The notes beneath the pieces are model-generated. The model saw nothing but the letters and a program-made list of their open reading frames with translations, had not been told where the DNA came from and did not search any database. A stretch of DNA of 64,000 nt from positions 76,310 through 140,309 of the forward strand of contig CAYNOT010000015.1 in assembly GCA_964398945.1 (NCBI GenBank), given 5' to 3'. The DNA is from JBGTGG01 sp964398945. GTDB lineage: Bacteria; Bacteroidota; Bacteroidia; Cytophagales; Cyclobacteriaceae. The stretch's first letter is position 1, and each line of letters starts with the position of its first letter. Shown in pieces: positions 1-7,776 of this stretch. Both the position numbers and the translations under genes were made by a program.

Positions 1-411
1 AGCTTCCAGTTGTTCTCTAATCCAGTCACTGGATTTGGCTTTGTCTTTAGAACAAAAGGCAATCACCCTGTCCGGATGCCGGGCCGTTTCGCTAATGATA
101 AAGTTATCAAGGTAGGGATAGGTCAATCCATACTCTACCAGGGTATTAATATAGTGCGCGATTTTTTGCCGGAAAGGAAGGCCTGACGAAAGAATGCGCA
201 TGATCCGGTCTTTCTTTTCCTGAAGGGTTTCGTCCAACAGGATGTCCAGCAGTTGTTCACGCGAACGAAAGTAGTAGTGGATCAACGTCCGGTTGACGCC
301 CGCCTCATCTGCAATTTCTTGCATGGTCGCGTTCATAAACCCTTTTTGAAAAAAGAGGATTTTGGCCTTGTCTTTAATCAGCTTCTCGGACGGTGCTTCG
401 GGCATACCCAT
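1..411 (-). CDS. TetR/AcrR-family transcriptional regulator (3' end outside window)
   Basis: Reading the minus strand from the ATG at 409-411 gives 137 codons running off the window edge without a stop. The N-terminus holds a TetR helix-turn-helix: residues about 10-55 read as an AKILFFQKGF helix, then MQEIADEAGVNRTLIHYYF, the DNA-recognition helix. The rest (LLDETLQEKKDRIMRIL and onward) is the helical ligand-binding half, incomplete here. A second ATG lies two codons inside. TetR proteins usually repress their own promoter and a neighbouring operon on binding a small ligand. The gene is divergent from the DegT aminotransferase, and a 20-bp imperfect palindrome lies just upstream of its start. 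The regulated genes may lie to the left of the window. The ligand is unknown. Confidence 0.88.
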   Translation of the reverse strand, partial: MGMPEAPSEKLIKDKAKILFFQKGFMNATMQEIADEAGVNRTLIHYYFRSREQLLDILLDETLQEKKDRIMRILSSGLPFRQKIAHYINTLVEYGLTYPYLDNFIISETARHPDRVIAFCSKDKAKSSDWIREQLEA

Positions 412-421
412 TATCGTTTGT

Positions 422-441
422 GTTTAACAAAAATGTTAGAC
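422..441. promoter_or_regulatory. Candidate TetR operator palindrome
   Basis: Arms GTTTAACA and TGTTAGAC flank a 4-nt AAAA centre, giving 8-bp arms with one mismatch. It lies 11-30 nt upstream of the TetR start codon. TetR-family regulators commonly bind such palindromes next to their own gene, so autoregulation is a reasonable inference. There is no direct evidence of binding. Confidence 0.4.
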
Positions 442-608
442 GTAAACGTGAGGGGTTTAGTTCAAGGATCGGGAAAAAGAAATTAAGGTTTTTTGTGGAT
501 GGTATTTTTTTGGGCTAAACGATGGTGCATTGGAACATCAACAACGAAAACCAACCAAACCAGGGATTAACAAGATTTTTGTTTTTCGCAAACTTAATCA
601 ACAACCTT

Positions 609-616
609 TATCTTTG
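609..616 (+). promoter_or_regulatory. Promoter -7 box (TATCTTTG) of the DegT gene
   Basis: Exact match to the Bacteroidota TAnnTTTG consensus. It ends only 3 nt before the ATG at 620. Transcription normally starts a few bases downstream of this box, so the mRNA would be leaderless or nearly so if the box is used. Confidence 0.5.
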
Positions 617-619
617 ACT

Positions 620-1729
620 ATGCAGGTTCCTTTTTTTGAGCTCAAAGCGCAATACCAACAAATCAAATCGGATGTTGATCAAGCTGTTCAGGAAGTTTTT
701 GAAAGCGGTAATTTTATCCGTGGGGAAAAAGTAAAAGCCTTCGAAAACACTTTTTCAAAAACTATCGGTGTAAAGCATTGCATCGGTGTTGGCAACGGTA
801 CGGATGCGCTTTTTCTGATTCTCAAAGCTTATGGCATTGGTGATGGTGATGAAGTGATCACACCTGCGTTTAGTTGGATATCTTCATCCGAAACGATTAC
901 ACACTGTGGAGCCACCCCGGTCTTTGCGGATGTCGATGCTGGTTTTTATACACTCGATCCAATTGATGTTGAGAAAAAAATCACGTCCAACACAAAGGCA
1001 GTAATTGCAGTGCACCTGTATGGTCAGGTAACGGACATGAATGCCCTTCAATCCCTTTGCAAAAAGCATAATCTAAAATTAATCGAAGATTGTGCACAAG
1101 CGCATCTTTCTGGATCCGAAGGTAAAATAGCGGGAAGCATTGGGGATGCTGGCGCGTTTAGTTTTTATCCCACAAAAAATTTGGGGGCCTGCGGTGATGC
1201 CGGCTGTGTAACCACAAATGATTCATCGATTGTTGATTTTATCCGCAGGTATGCAAACCATGGGGCTTTAGAAAAAGATGACAACGAATTTGAAGGCATC
1301 AACAGCCGGTTAGATGAATTGCAGGCCGCTGTACTGCTGGCCAAATTAAAACACCTGCCCACGTGGACACAGCAAAGGATCCATCACGCAACAGTGTATT
1401 CCGAAAAACTGAAAAACGTTTCAGGGATTATCCTTCCGAAACCCCCACCCAATAGCATTCACACTTTTCACCTTTTTGTGATGCAATGCAACAGGCGTGA
1501 TGCGTTAAAATCTTTTCTCTACAAACATGGAATTGAAACCTCCATTCACTATCCAAAAGCATTGCACAACCTTCCGGCTTATCAATACCTCAAACACAAA
1601 CCGGAAGATTTTCCCGTAAGCCATTCACTACAAAACACTGTACTTTCACTCCCCATTTACCCTGAGCTCACTTCACGTCAAATAGAATTTGTTTGCGAAA
1701 GAATCCTGGAATTCTATTCCACGAATTAA
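620..1729 (+). CDS. DegT/DnrJ/EryC1-family PLP-dependent aminotransferase (nucleotide-sugar aminotransferase)
   Basis: 369 residues from the ATG at 620. The frame is open 30 codons further upstream, but the family normally begins with an MQVPF-LxLKxQY block, which starts at this ATG. Members aminate keto-sugars linked to UDP or dTDP, using PLP, for polysaccharide, O-antigen or glycan synthesis in the cytoplasm. Visible motifs are GVGNGTDAL (residues 56-64), the PLP-contacting EDCAQA (156-161), and FSFYPTKNLG with the Schiff-base lysine at residue 186, followed by GDAG. Length is typical. The next gene is a WecA-type sugar-1-phosphate transferase on the same strand, which supports a surface-polysaccharide role. 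The exact sugar substrate cannot be told from sequence. Confidence 0.93.
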   Translation: MQVPFFELKAQYQQIKSDVDQAVQEVFESGNFIRGEKVKAFENTFSKTIGVKHCIGVGNGTDALFLILKAYGIGDGDEVITPAFSWISSSETITHCGATPVFADVDAGFYTLDPIDVEKKITSNTKAVIAVHLYGQVTDMNALQSLCKKHNLKLIEDCAQAHLSGSEGKIAGSIGDAGAFSFYPTKNLGACGDAGCVTTNDSSIVDFIRRYANHGALEKDDNEFEGINSRLDELQAAVLLAKLKHLPTWTQQRIHHATVYSEKLKNVSGIILPKPPPNSIHTFHLFVMQCNRRDALKSFLYKHGIETSIHYPKALHNLPAYQYLKHKPEDFPVSHSLQNTVLSLPIYPELTSRQIEFVCERILEFYSTN

Positions 1730-1763
1730 TTTTTTGCCAACCTTTCTAGTGGACTAAAATCGC

Positions 1764-1771
1764 TACTTTTG
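1764..1771 (+). promoter_or_regulatory. Promoter -7 box (TACTTTTG) of the WecA-like gene
   Basis: TAnnTTTG match ending 4 nt before the ATG at 1776, in the 46-nt gap after the aminotransferase gene. As with the preceding gene, the geometry would give almost no 5' leader. Confidence 0.5.
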
Positions 1772-1775
1772 CTGA

Positions 1776-2849
1776 ATGGTCACTGTATTCTTAGCTGCTC
1801 TCACCGCGTTGGTTATTACTTATTTAGTAATGCCTGTGATCATTAAATACACGCTTAAGAAAAACTATGTGGATGTTCCGGGCCACCGTAAAATCCACAA
1901 AAAAATCACACCATCCATGGGTGGGGTTGCTATTTTCCTCGGTTTTTGTGTGGCGGTATTTATTTGGATTGAATTGCTCAGTTCACGCGATTTCAAATTT
2001 ATTTTCGCATCATTGTTCGTAATCTTTTTCATTGGCATGCGCGATGACCTGGTGCCCATGAAACCAATTCTCAAATTACTGGGCCAGGTGTTGGCCATCA
2101 CCATTGCAGTGGTATTCCTGGATATTCGTTTTGATTCCCTGCACAGGCTTTTTGGTATCCATGAGATCCCTGCTTCAATCAGTTATGCCGTTACTGTTTT
2201 CACAATGATCATCATTACCAATTCTTTCAATCTTATTGACGGGATTGACGGACTGGCAGGAACGGTTTCTTCTATTTCATTGCTCATGTTAGGTAGTTGG
2301 ATGCTGCTTGTAGGCGATCAAAATTATGCCATCCTTGCGTTTGCAATGCTCGGAAGCATCCTTGCTTTTCTAAGCTATAATTGGCATCCCTCCCGGGTTT
2401 TTATGGGCGACACAGGCGCACTGGTGATTGGAATGATGCTCTCTATTTTAACCGTTCATGTTTTGAACTTCAACAACCAATTGCCTGTGGATACACCATT
2501 CAGGTTAATGGCACCTTTGACATCCGCGTTGAGTTTTATTTACATTCCGCTTTTGGATACTTCACGCATCATCATCATCCGTCTTTCAAAAGGGAAATCA
2601 CCCATGAGCCCCGACAAAAGCCATATACACCATACAATGGTACGACTTGGATTGACACATCGGCAAACCTGTCTGGTGTTGGGGGCATTGCAACTATTGC
2701 TAACCATCGGTGTTGTTCTGCTTAACCCGCTTGGGGATATGGTTCTTTTTCCCGCCCTCATTATCATTTCTTTTATGTTCAGCTTAAGCCTTGATTCCTT
2801 TGTAAGGAAAAGGATTTCTGCCAAAGAAAAAAAAGCTGATCAGGCATAG
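1776..2849 (+). CDS. wecA: WecA/TagO-type undecaprenyl-phosphate N-acetylglucosaminyl 1-phosphate transferase
   Basis: Polytopic membrane enzyme of the MraY/WecA superfamily, 357 residues with about ten hydrophobic segments. It transfers a HexNAc-1-phosphate from a UDP-sugar to undecaprenyl phosphate, the first membrane step of O-antigen, teichoic acid or similar glycan synthesis. Family motifs are present: the Mg-binding DD pair (GMRDD, residues 87-91), NSFNLIDGIDGLAG (149-162), FMGDTGAL (209-216) and the cytoplasmic HIHH signature (283-286) seen in WecA-like rather than MraY enzymes. mraY itself would sit in a division cluster, which is absent here. It follows the DegT aminotransferase, so the two may act on the same glycan. 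The exact donor sugar is not certain. Confidence 0.9.
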   Translation: MVTVFLAALTALVITYLVMPVIIKYTLKKNYVDVPGHRKIHKKITPSMGGVAIFLGFCVAVFIWIELLSSRDFKFIFASLFVIFFIGMRDDLVPMKPILKLLGQVLAITIAVVFLDIRFDSLHRLFGIHEIPASISYAVTVFTMIIITNSFNLIDGIDGLAGTVSSISLLMLGSWMLLVGDQNYAILAFAMLGSILAFLSYNWHPSRVFMGDTGALVIGMMLSILTVHVLNFNNQLPVDTPFRLMAPLTSALSFIYIPLLDTSRIIIIRLSKGKSPMSPDKSHIHHTMVRLGLTHRQTCLVLGALQLLLTIGVVLLNPLGDMVLFPALIIISFMFSLSLDSFVRKRISAKEKKADQA

Positions 2850-2950
2850 GCTTTTCCACTTCACAAGGACCTTGCAGCCCCGAGGCAAAGAAAAGGAGCC
2901 TGCAGGTTCCATACCGCATACCTTTCTGATAACACTTCCGGAAGAAATTG

Positions 2951-2958
2951 TAAATTTG
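2951..2958 (+). promoter_or_regulatory. Promoter -7 box (TAAATTTG) of pheS
   Basis: TAnnTTTG match 19 nt upstream of the pheS ATG, inside the 128-nt gap after the WecA-like gene. No clear TTG -33 element was found at the usual spacing. Confidence 0.5.
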
Positions 2959-2977
2959 TGCGATTGAAACACTGTAC

Positions 2978-4021
2978 ATGGACAATAAAGTCAAAGAATT
3001 TCTAAACGAAATCAAGTCGTTCTCTTCCGCTGGAAAAGAGGAAGTGGAAAAATTCCGGATGAAGTTTATCAGCAAAAAAGGTGTGGTGAGCGAACTTTTC
3101 GATTCACTGAAAAAAGCTTCGGTTGAGGAAAAAAGGGCACTTGGGAAAACCCTCAATGAGCTAAAGAAAGCTGCTGAAGAAAAATTTGCGGAACTCAACG
3201 AAAAATTGTCATCCGGTTCATCTTCACAAGCTGCGGACATCGATCTCACACTTCCGGCCATTCCTGACAAAGTAGGAAACTTGCATCCGCTAACGTTGAC
3301 ACGCTATCGCATTATCGAAATTTTTGAACGCCTTGGTTTTAATGTTGAAGACGGCCCTGAGATTGAAGACGACTGGCATAATTTCACTGCGCTCAATTTT
3401 CCGGAGAACCACCCTGCGCGTGAAATGCAGGATACATTCTTTGTCGAACGGGCGGATCCTGAAAAAGGAATTGAATATGATATGTTGCTGCGTACGCACA
3501 CTTCCAACGTACAAACCAGGTTGATGCGAAATGGAAAACCTCCGTTTCGTGCGATCATGCCCGGGCGTGTTTACCGAAATGAAGCCATCTCCGCGCGCGC
3601 GCATTGTTTCTTCCATCAGGTAGAAGGTTTGTATGTGGATAAGAACGTTGGCTTTGCCGATCTAAAACAAACACTTTATCACTTTGCAAAGGAAATGTTC
3701 GGCAAGGATATTCAAATCCGCTTTCGTCCGTCTTACTTTCCGTTCACAGAACCGAGTGCCGAAATCGACATCACGTGTTTAATCTGTAAAGGAAAAGGTT
3801 GCAACGTTTGTAAATATTCCGGTTGGGTAGAAATAGCAGGCTCAGGAATGGTACATCCGAATGTGCTTAGCAATTGCGGCATCGATCCGGAAGAATACAC
3901 AGGGTTTGCATTTGGGATGGGCATCGAACGGGTAGCTATGTTGCGTTATCAAATCAACGACCTCCGGTTGTTTTCTGAAAATGATATTCGCTTCTTAAAA
4001 CAATTCCAATCTGTTTTATGA
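2978..4021 (+). CDS. pheS: Phenylalanyl-tRNA synthetase alpha subunit
   Basis: 347 residues, normal length. Class II aminoacyl-tRNA synthetase alpha chain that pairs with PheT to charge tRNA-Phe. The first ~85 residues form the charged, lysine/glutamate-rich coiled-coil arm. The catalytic part follows with HPLTLTRYRIIEIFERLGF, the motif 2 region (FRAIMPGRVYRNEAISARAHCFFHQVEGL) and the motif 3 region near the end (GFAFGMGIERVAML). A CxxCxGxGCxxC stretch around residue 265-276 is common in bacterial PheS. pheT is not adjacent. The stop overlaps the start of the next gene by 4 nt (ATGA), so the two are probably translationally coupled. Confidence 0.97.
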   Translation: MDNKVKEFLNEIKSFSSAGKEEVEKFRMKFISKKGVVSELFDSLKKASVEEKRALGKTLNELKKAAEEKFAELNEKLSSGSSSQAADIDLTLPAIPDKVGNLHPLTLTRYRIIEIFERLGFNVEDGPEIEDDWHNFTALNFPENHPAREMQDTFFVERADPEKGIEYDMLLRTHTSNVQTRLMRNGKPPFRAIMPGRVYRNEAISARAHCFFHQVEGLYVDKNVGFADLKQTLYHFAKEMFGKDIQIRFRPSYFPFTEPSAEIDITCLICKGKGCNVCKYSGWVEIAGSGMVHPNVLSNCGIDPEEYTGFAFGMGIERVAMLRYQINDLRLFSENDIRFLKQFQSVL

Positions 4022-4881
4022 TCAAGCTTGAAGCGATCAAAAAAATAGGAATTGTTGGTGCCGGCACTATGGGGCAAGGCATTGCACAGGTGTGCGCCAC
4101 CGCTGGCTATGCAGTAGTGCTTTATGATATTGAACCTTCCATTACTGAAAAAGCATACCAACGCATCGAAAAGGGTCTTAATAAGGCGATAGAGAAAGGG
4201 AAACTTTCAACAGGAGAAAAAGAAGAAGCGATCAAACGGATTGGCCTTACCAATTCCATTGAACGTGTCCACGCAGACATCATTATTGAAGCTGCTGTCG
4301 AACGACTGGATATAAAGCTTCAAATTTTTTCGGAGCTCGAAAAAGTAAATTCAGAAGAAACAATTTTCCTAACCAACACTTCTTCCATTCCGATAACGCA
4401 AATTGCTGCCGGATTAAAAAACCCGGAACGGCTGGCAGGGCTTCATTTTTTCAATCCTGCACCGATTATGAAGTTGGTGGAGATCATTTCAGGAGTAGCA
4501 ACCGATCCCTTGATTATTGATCTCTTGAAAGACTTTGTCAAGAAAATCAAAAAAACCGGGGTGATCGCAAAAGATTCGCCCGGGTTTATCGTTAACCGGG
4601 TGGCACGCCATTTTTATGTTGAGTCATTGAAAGTACTGGAAGAAAATGTAGCCGATGTTTCCACCATTGATAAGTTGATGCGCACATCAGGTTTTAAAAT
4701 GGGGCCTTTTGAATTAATGGACCTGATTGGGGTCGACACCAATTTCTCTGTGACCAGTTCGATGTACAATGCTTTTCATCAGGACGGTAAATTCAGGCCC
4801 AGCAGGATCCAGCAACAAAAAGTAGATGCCGGGCACCATGGAAGAAAAAGCGGGCGGGGGTTTTATAAATATGATTCGTAA
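4018..4881 (+). CDS. 3-hydroxybutyryl-CoA / 3-hydroxyacyl-CoA dehydrogenase
   Basis: 287 residues, the length of stand-alone NAD(P)-dependent 3-hydroxybutyryl-CoA dehydrogenases (Hbd/PaaH type). It oxidises or reduces 3-hydroxyacyl-CoA in beta-oxidation, butanoate or phenylacetate metabolism. The Rossmann fold opens with IGIVGAGTMGQGIAQVCATAGY (from about residue 8), and the active-site region shows NTSSIP and HFFNPAPIMKLVEII, containing the catalytic histidine. The C-terminal helical domain (SGFKMGPFELMDLIGVD and onward) is complete. It overlaps pheS by 4 nt (ATGA) and the following lipoprotein gene by 11 nt. The coupling to pheS has no obvious metabolic meaning. Confidence 0.93.
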   Translation: MIKLEAIKKIGIVGAGTMGQGIAQVCATAGYAVVLYDIEPSITEKAYQRIEKGLNKAIEKGKLSTGEKEEAIKRIGLTNSIERVHADIIIEAAVERLDIKLQIFSELEKVNSEETIFLTNTSSIPITQIAAGLKNPERLAGLHFFNPAPIMKLVEIISGVATDPLIIDLLKDFVKKIKKTGVIAKDSPGFIVNRVARHFYVESLKVLEENVADVSTIDKLMRTSGFKMGPFELMDLIGVDTNFSVTSSMYNAFHQDGKFRPSRIQQQKVDAGHHGRKSGRGFYKYDS

Positions 4882-5311
4882 GAAAACTATTTTTTGTTGG
4901 TTGCTATTACCACTGATAGCAAGCTGCTCAGGCGATCGTTTTGATGATCCGATTCCTTTTCAACAATTTCCCGACATCATCGTGAATTTAAGTTTACCTG
5001 TAAATGCAAGCCTGCAAATTGATGGGGGGTACAAATACATCCATGATGGAGGTGTACGCGGAATAATCCTGTATAGATTTAACTCCACAACTTATTTGGC
5101 CTACGAGAGAACGTGTTCCTTTCAACCCGCGAGTGCGTGTGCCACAGTAGAAGTCCATTTTTCAGGATTGTTCATGCACGATCCGTGTTGTTCTTCGATG
5201 TTTGGATTGGCCGATGGCTTTCCAACCGGTGGTCCTGCATGGAGGCCGTTGCTTCAGTATATGACTGTTGTGGATGGCGGAGAGGTGGTAATTACGGACG
5301 ATGTGCTTTAG
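4871..5311 (+). CDS. Rieske-like lipoprotein with altered metal-ligand motifs
   Basis: 146 residues from the ATG at 4871, chosen because it begins a lipoprotein signal: MIRKK, a hydrophobic core, then LIASC with the lipidated Cys at position 19. The mature part resembles the Rieske beta fold: AYERTCSFQPASAC in place of the first ligand box, DPCCSSMFGLADG in place of the usual CPCHGSxFDxxxG, then GPAWRPLLQY, which matches the G(P)AxxPLxxY strand typical of Rieske domains. The canonical Cys-x-His ligands are changed, so an ordinary [2Fe-2S] Rieske cluster is doubtful. The start overlaps the dehydrogenase stop by 11 nt. No specific function is known. It could be an electron-transfer or structural lipoprotein facing the periplasm. 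Confidence 0.72.
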   Translation: MIRKKTIFCWLLLPLIASCSGDRFDDPIPFQQFPDIIVNLSLPVNASLQIDGGYKYIHDGGVRGIILYRFNSTTYLAYERTCSFQPASACATVEVHFSGLFMHDPCCSSMFGLADGFPTGGPAWRPLLQYMTVVDGGEVVITDDVL

Positions 5312-5340
5312 TTGTTGGTAAGCGGTTGTTAGTAAATTGG

Positions 5341-5380
5341 GATACTGGACTCTGGATACTAGCGATTAGTATCCAGTATC
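5341..5380. repeat. Inverted repeat between convergent genes
   Basis: TGGATACTA (5353-5361), a 5-nt loop, and TAGTATCCA (5367-5375) form a perfect 9-bp stem. Outer GATACT/AGTATC bases can extend it past a bulge. It sits between the plus-strand lipoprotein gene and the minus-strand MoxR gene, so it may act as a bidirectional transcription end, although no clear T-run follows. It resembles the hairpin at 19292-19328. Confidence 0.5.
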
Positions 5381-5408
5381 GGAATGCAAGTCGAACAACT
5401 AACACCAC

Positions 5409-6383
5409 CTACCTTTCCCTCATCAACCGGTCAATCAAATCATCCACACTGATTCCTTCTGCTTCTGCTTTGAAATTACGGACGATACGATGACGCAATA
5501 CCGGCTTGGCAATGGCTTGCACATCTTCGATATCGGGAGAGTATTTTCCATTCAACAATGCATTGCATTTTGCACCTAATACCAAATACTGTGAAGCCCG
5601 TGGGCCTGCCCCCCACTCTAAATATTCAGTTGCCAATGCAGAGCTTCCTGCGATTCCCGGTCGTGTTTTGTTGGCAAGGTTAACTGCGTACTCCACCACA
5701 TTATCGGGTGTTGGTACTTTTCTTACCAAACTTTGAAAAGCTTCAATGTCTGCACCACTCAATACCTTGTTCACTTCAACACGTGCATCAGAAGTTGTTG
5801 CTTTCACCACATTCACTTCATCCGCAAGGGATGGATAAGTAAGTGAGATATTGAACATAAAACGATCCAACTGCGCTTCGGGCAAAGGATAGGTTCCCTC
5901 CTGTTCGATTGGGTTTTGTGTTGCCAGTACAAAAAATGGTTGTGGAAGTTTGTGGCTTTCCCCGGCAATGGTCACCGCATTTTCCTGCATTGATTCCAAC
6001 AGCGCGGCCTGGGTTTTGGGTGGCGTTCGGTTAATCTCATCGGCCAAAATAATATTCGCAAAGATGGGGCCTTTCACAAATTTGAAGTTGCGCTCTTTGT
6101 CCATCGTTTCTGCACCAATTATATCAGAAGGCATCAAGTCCGGGGTAAACTGGATGCGCTTAAAATCCAGGTCCAACACTTTTGAAATCGTCTGTACCAA
6201 TAGTGTTTTAGCGAGGCCCGGCACACCGATCAGCAACGAGTGGCCATGACAGAAAATACCGGTAAGCACAAGACGCACCACATCGTCCTGGCCGATCACT
6301 ACTTTCGAAATTTCTGTTCTCAGTTTCTTAAAAGATTCCGCCATTGCATTGGCAGCATCCACATCCGATTCAAATTTTGTCAT
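5409..6383 (-). CDS. MoxR-family AAA+ ATPase (not beside a DUF58 gene)
   Basis: 324 residues with all MoxR features: Walker A in GVPGLAKTLLV, Walker B LADEINRTPPKTQAALLESMQE, sensor 1 ATQNPIEQEGTYPLPEAQLDRFM, and the C-terminal lid ending near VLRHRIVRNFKAEAEG. MoxR ATPases act as chaperones that assemble or activate partner proteins, often with DUF58 or von Willebrand-A proteins. Here it is the last gene of a run that begins with partner-switching regulators and three periplasmic foldases, 7 nt downstream of the SurA-like gene. No DUF58 or Bat gene lies next to it; the next gene is convergent. The second MoxR at 51799-52776 has the classical DUF58 neighbour. Confidence 0.93.
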   Translation of the reverse strand: MTKFESDVDAANAMAESFKKLRTEISKVVIGQDDVVRLVLTGIFCHGHSLLIGVPGLAKTLLVQTISKVLDLDFKRIQFTPDLMPSDIIGAETMDKERNFKFVKGPIFANIILADEINRTPPKTQAALLESMQENAVTIAGESHKLPQPFFVLATQNPIEQEGTYPLPEAQLDRFMFNISLTYPSLADEVNVVKATTSDARVEVNKVLSGADIEAFQSLVRKVPTPDNVVEYAVNLANKTRPGIAGSSALATEYLEWGAGPRASQYLVLGAKCNALLNGKYSPDIEDVQAIAKPVLRHRIVRNFKAEAEGISVDDLIDRLMRER

Positions 6384-6390
6384 GCGTTAC

Positions 6391-7776
6391 TTACTGGTCT
6401 AGTATCCCACAATAATCATACGTGGCATCAATATTAATAAATACGTCTTCCCTTGCGCCCATAAACCATTTCTGTAGGGCCTTGTCCTTTTTCTCATTCA
6501 GTGCTGCACCATAAATACGTTGCCAATCATCTTTCAATGAAGCTTCATGTGCCCGCATTCTTGATTTATAATAAATGATCCGGACTGCGCTTTTCTGATC
6601 ATCGGTACGATACGTCATGGGGCTTGAGATTTCCCCTACTTTCATGGAATCCAATTTGAAAAAGATAACCGGGTCAAGTTCATCAACAGCAATTCTCATC
6701 GACCCATTGTCATCTGTAAAAAACCCACCGTTGCCCTTTGTTTCCGGATCATCCGAATACTCTTTTGCCAGTTTCTCAAAAGACATTTTTTCTTCTGCAA
6801 CCAAAGTCTTTAAACTGTCTAAATATCGTGCGGCATCTTTCAGATCACTGTCAGAGGGTGAAGGTGACATTAAAATATGCCTGGAATTAAATTCATTTCC
6901 CCTGCGCTCAATCAATTGCATGATGTGAAAACCAAAAGCTGTTTCAAAGGGCATCGACAATTCACCGGGTTTTAATTTAAAAGCCATTGCTTCAAACTCC
7001 GGCACCATCCTTCCTCGTGCAGACCATCCCATTTCACCTGAATTGTACTGTGAAGAAGGATCATCTGAATATTTCCTTGCCAATTCCGCAAAAGACTCAC
7101 CGGACAATATCCGGTTCCGGACCTCCATTAGTTTCAAACGTGTTTCCTCTTTTTGCGCATCGTTCACTTTGGCCTTGCGAACAATTTGCGCTACTTCTAC
7201 TTCGGCAGAAAAAAACGGTAATGAGTCTTTCGGTATCTTATTGAAAAAACGTTTCACCTCCGCAGGGGTAACAGTGATGCCTTTAGAAATCGTGCCCTCC
7301 ATCTCGCGGATAATCATTTGCTCACGGATCTGATCACGAAGCTCAGCCTGGATTTGCTCCATTGATTTTCCGTAAATCTGCTCCATCTCCTCCGCTGTCT
7401 TTCCGGATTGTGCCAAAATCATGTCCATACGATTGGAAGTGTTCAAATCCACCTCAGCATCAAGCACAATCACAGAATCAATCTCCGCTTTTGCCATCAT
7501 CAACTTGTTCCTGATCAACAATCCCAAGTATTGACAACGCGCTTCTTCTGAAGGGCTGCCGCCATTGACAAGATAGTCCTGATACGCACGATCAAGTTCT
7601 GACTTCAACACGATGTAATTATCGACCTTAGCGATAATCTCGTCTATCACAAACCCTTCTTCCTCACCACCACTTTGTGCCTGTGCAAACGAAATTGCGC
7701 CCAGTACGAAAAGCAAAACAACAGGTATTTTTCCCAGTCTATTCAATCCAAAAAACCTCACAGTATATCTATTCAT
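6391..7776 (-). CDS. SurA-like periplasmic peptidyl-prolyl isomerase/chaperone
   Basis: 461 residues from the ATG at 7774-7776. The longer open frame upstream lies inside the preceding gene. A Sec signal (MNRYTVRFFG, hydrophobic stretch, SFAQAQ) directs it to the periplasm. A SurA N-terminal helical region (IIAKVDNYIVLKSELDRAY) is followed by a canonical PpiC parvulin domain (FAELARKYSDDPSSQYNSGEMGW ... FGFHIMQLIERR) and a second parvulin-like domain (SRHILMSPSPSDSD ... FEKLAKEYSDDPETKGNGGFF). Such proteins escort outer-membrane proteins to the BAM complex. The start overlaps the stop of the preceding gene by 8 nt, implying translational coupling. This is the best SurA match of the three foldase genes here. 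Confidence 0.92.
   Translation of the reverse strand: MNRYTVRFFGLNRLGKIPVVLLFVLGAISFAQAQSGGEEEGFVIDEIIAKVDNYIVLKSELDRAYQDYLVNGGSPSEEARCQYLGLLIRNKLMMAKAEIDSVIVLDAEVDLNTSNRMDMILAQSGKTAEEMEQIYGKSMEQIQAELRDQIREQMIIREMEGTISKGITVTPAEVKRFFNKIPKDSLPFFSAEVEVAQIVRKAKVNDAQKEETRLKLMEVRNRILSGESFAELARKYSDDPSSQYNSGEMGWSARGRMVPEFEAMAFKLKPGELSMPFETAFGFHIMQLIERRGNEFNSRHILMSPSPSDSDLKDAARYLDSLKTLVAEEKMSFEKLAKEYSDDPETKGNGGFFTDDNGSMRIAVDELDPVIFFKLDSMKVGEISSPMTYRTDDQKSAVRIIYYKSRMRAHEASLKDDWQRIYGAALNEKKDKALQKWFMGAREDVFINIDATYDYCGILDQ

Noticed and set aside
530..619. 30-codon N-terminal extension of the DegT aminotransferase
   Set aside because: The family starts at MQVPF; the extension is basic, unlike any known N-terminus, and lies over the promoter box.
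2779..3270. 163-codon minus-strand ORF over the start of pheS
   Set aside because: Shadow of pheS and its leader; Ser/Phe-rich, no recognisable features.
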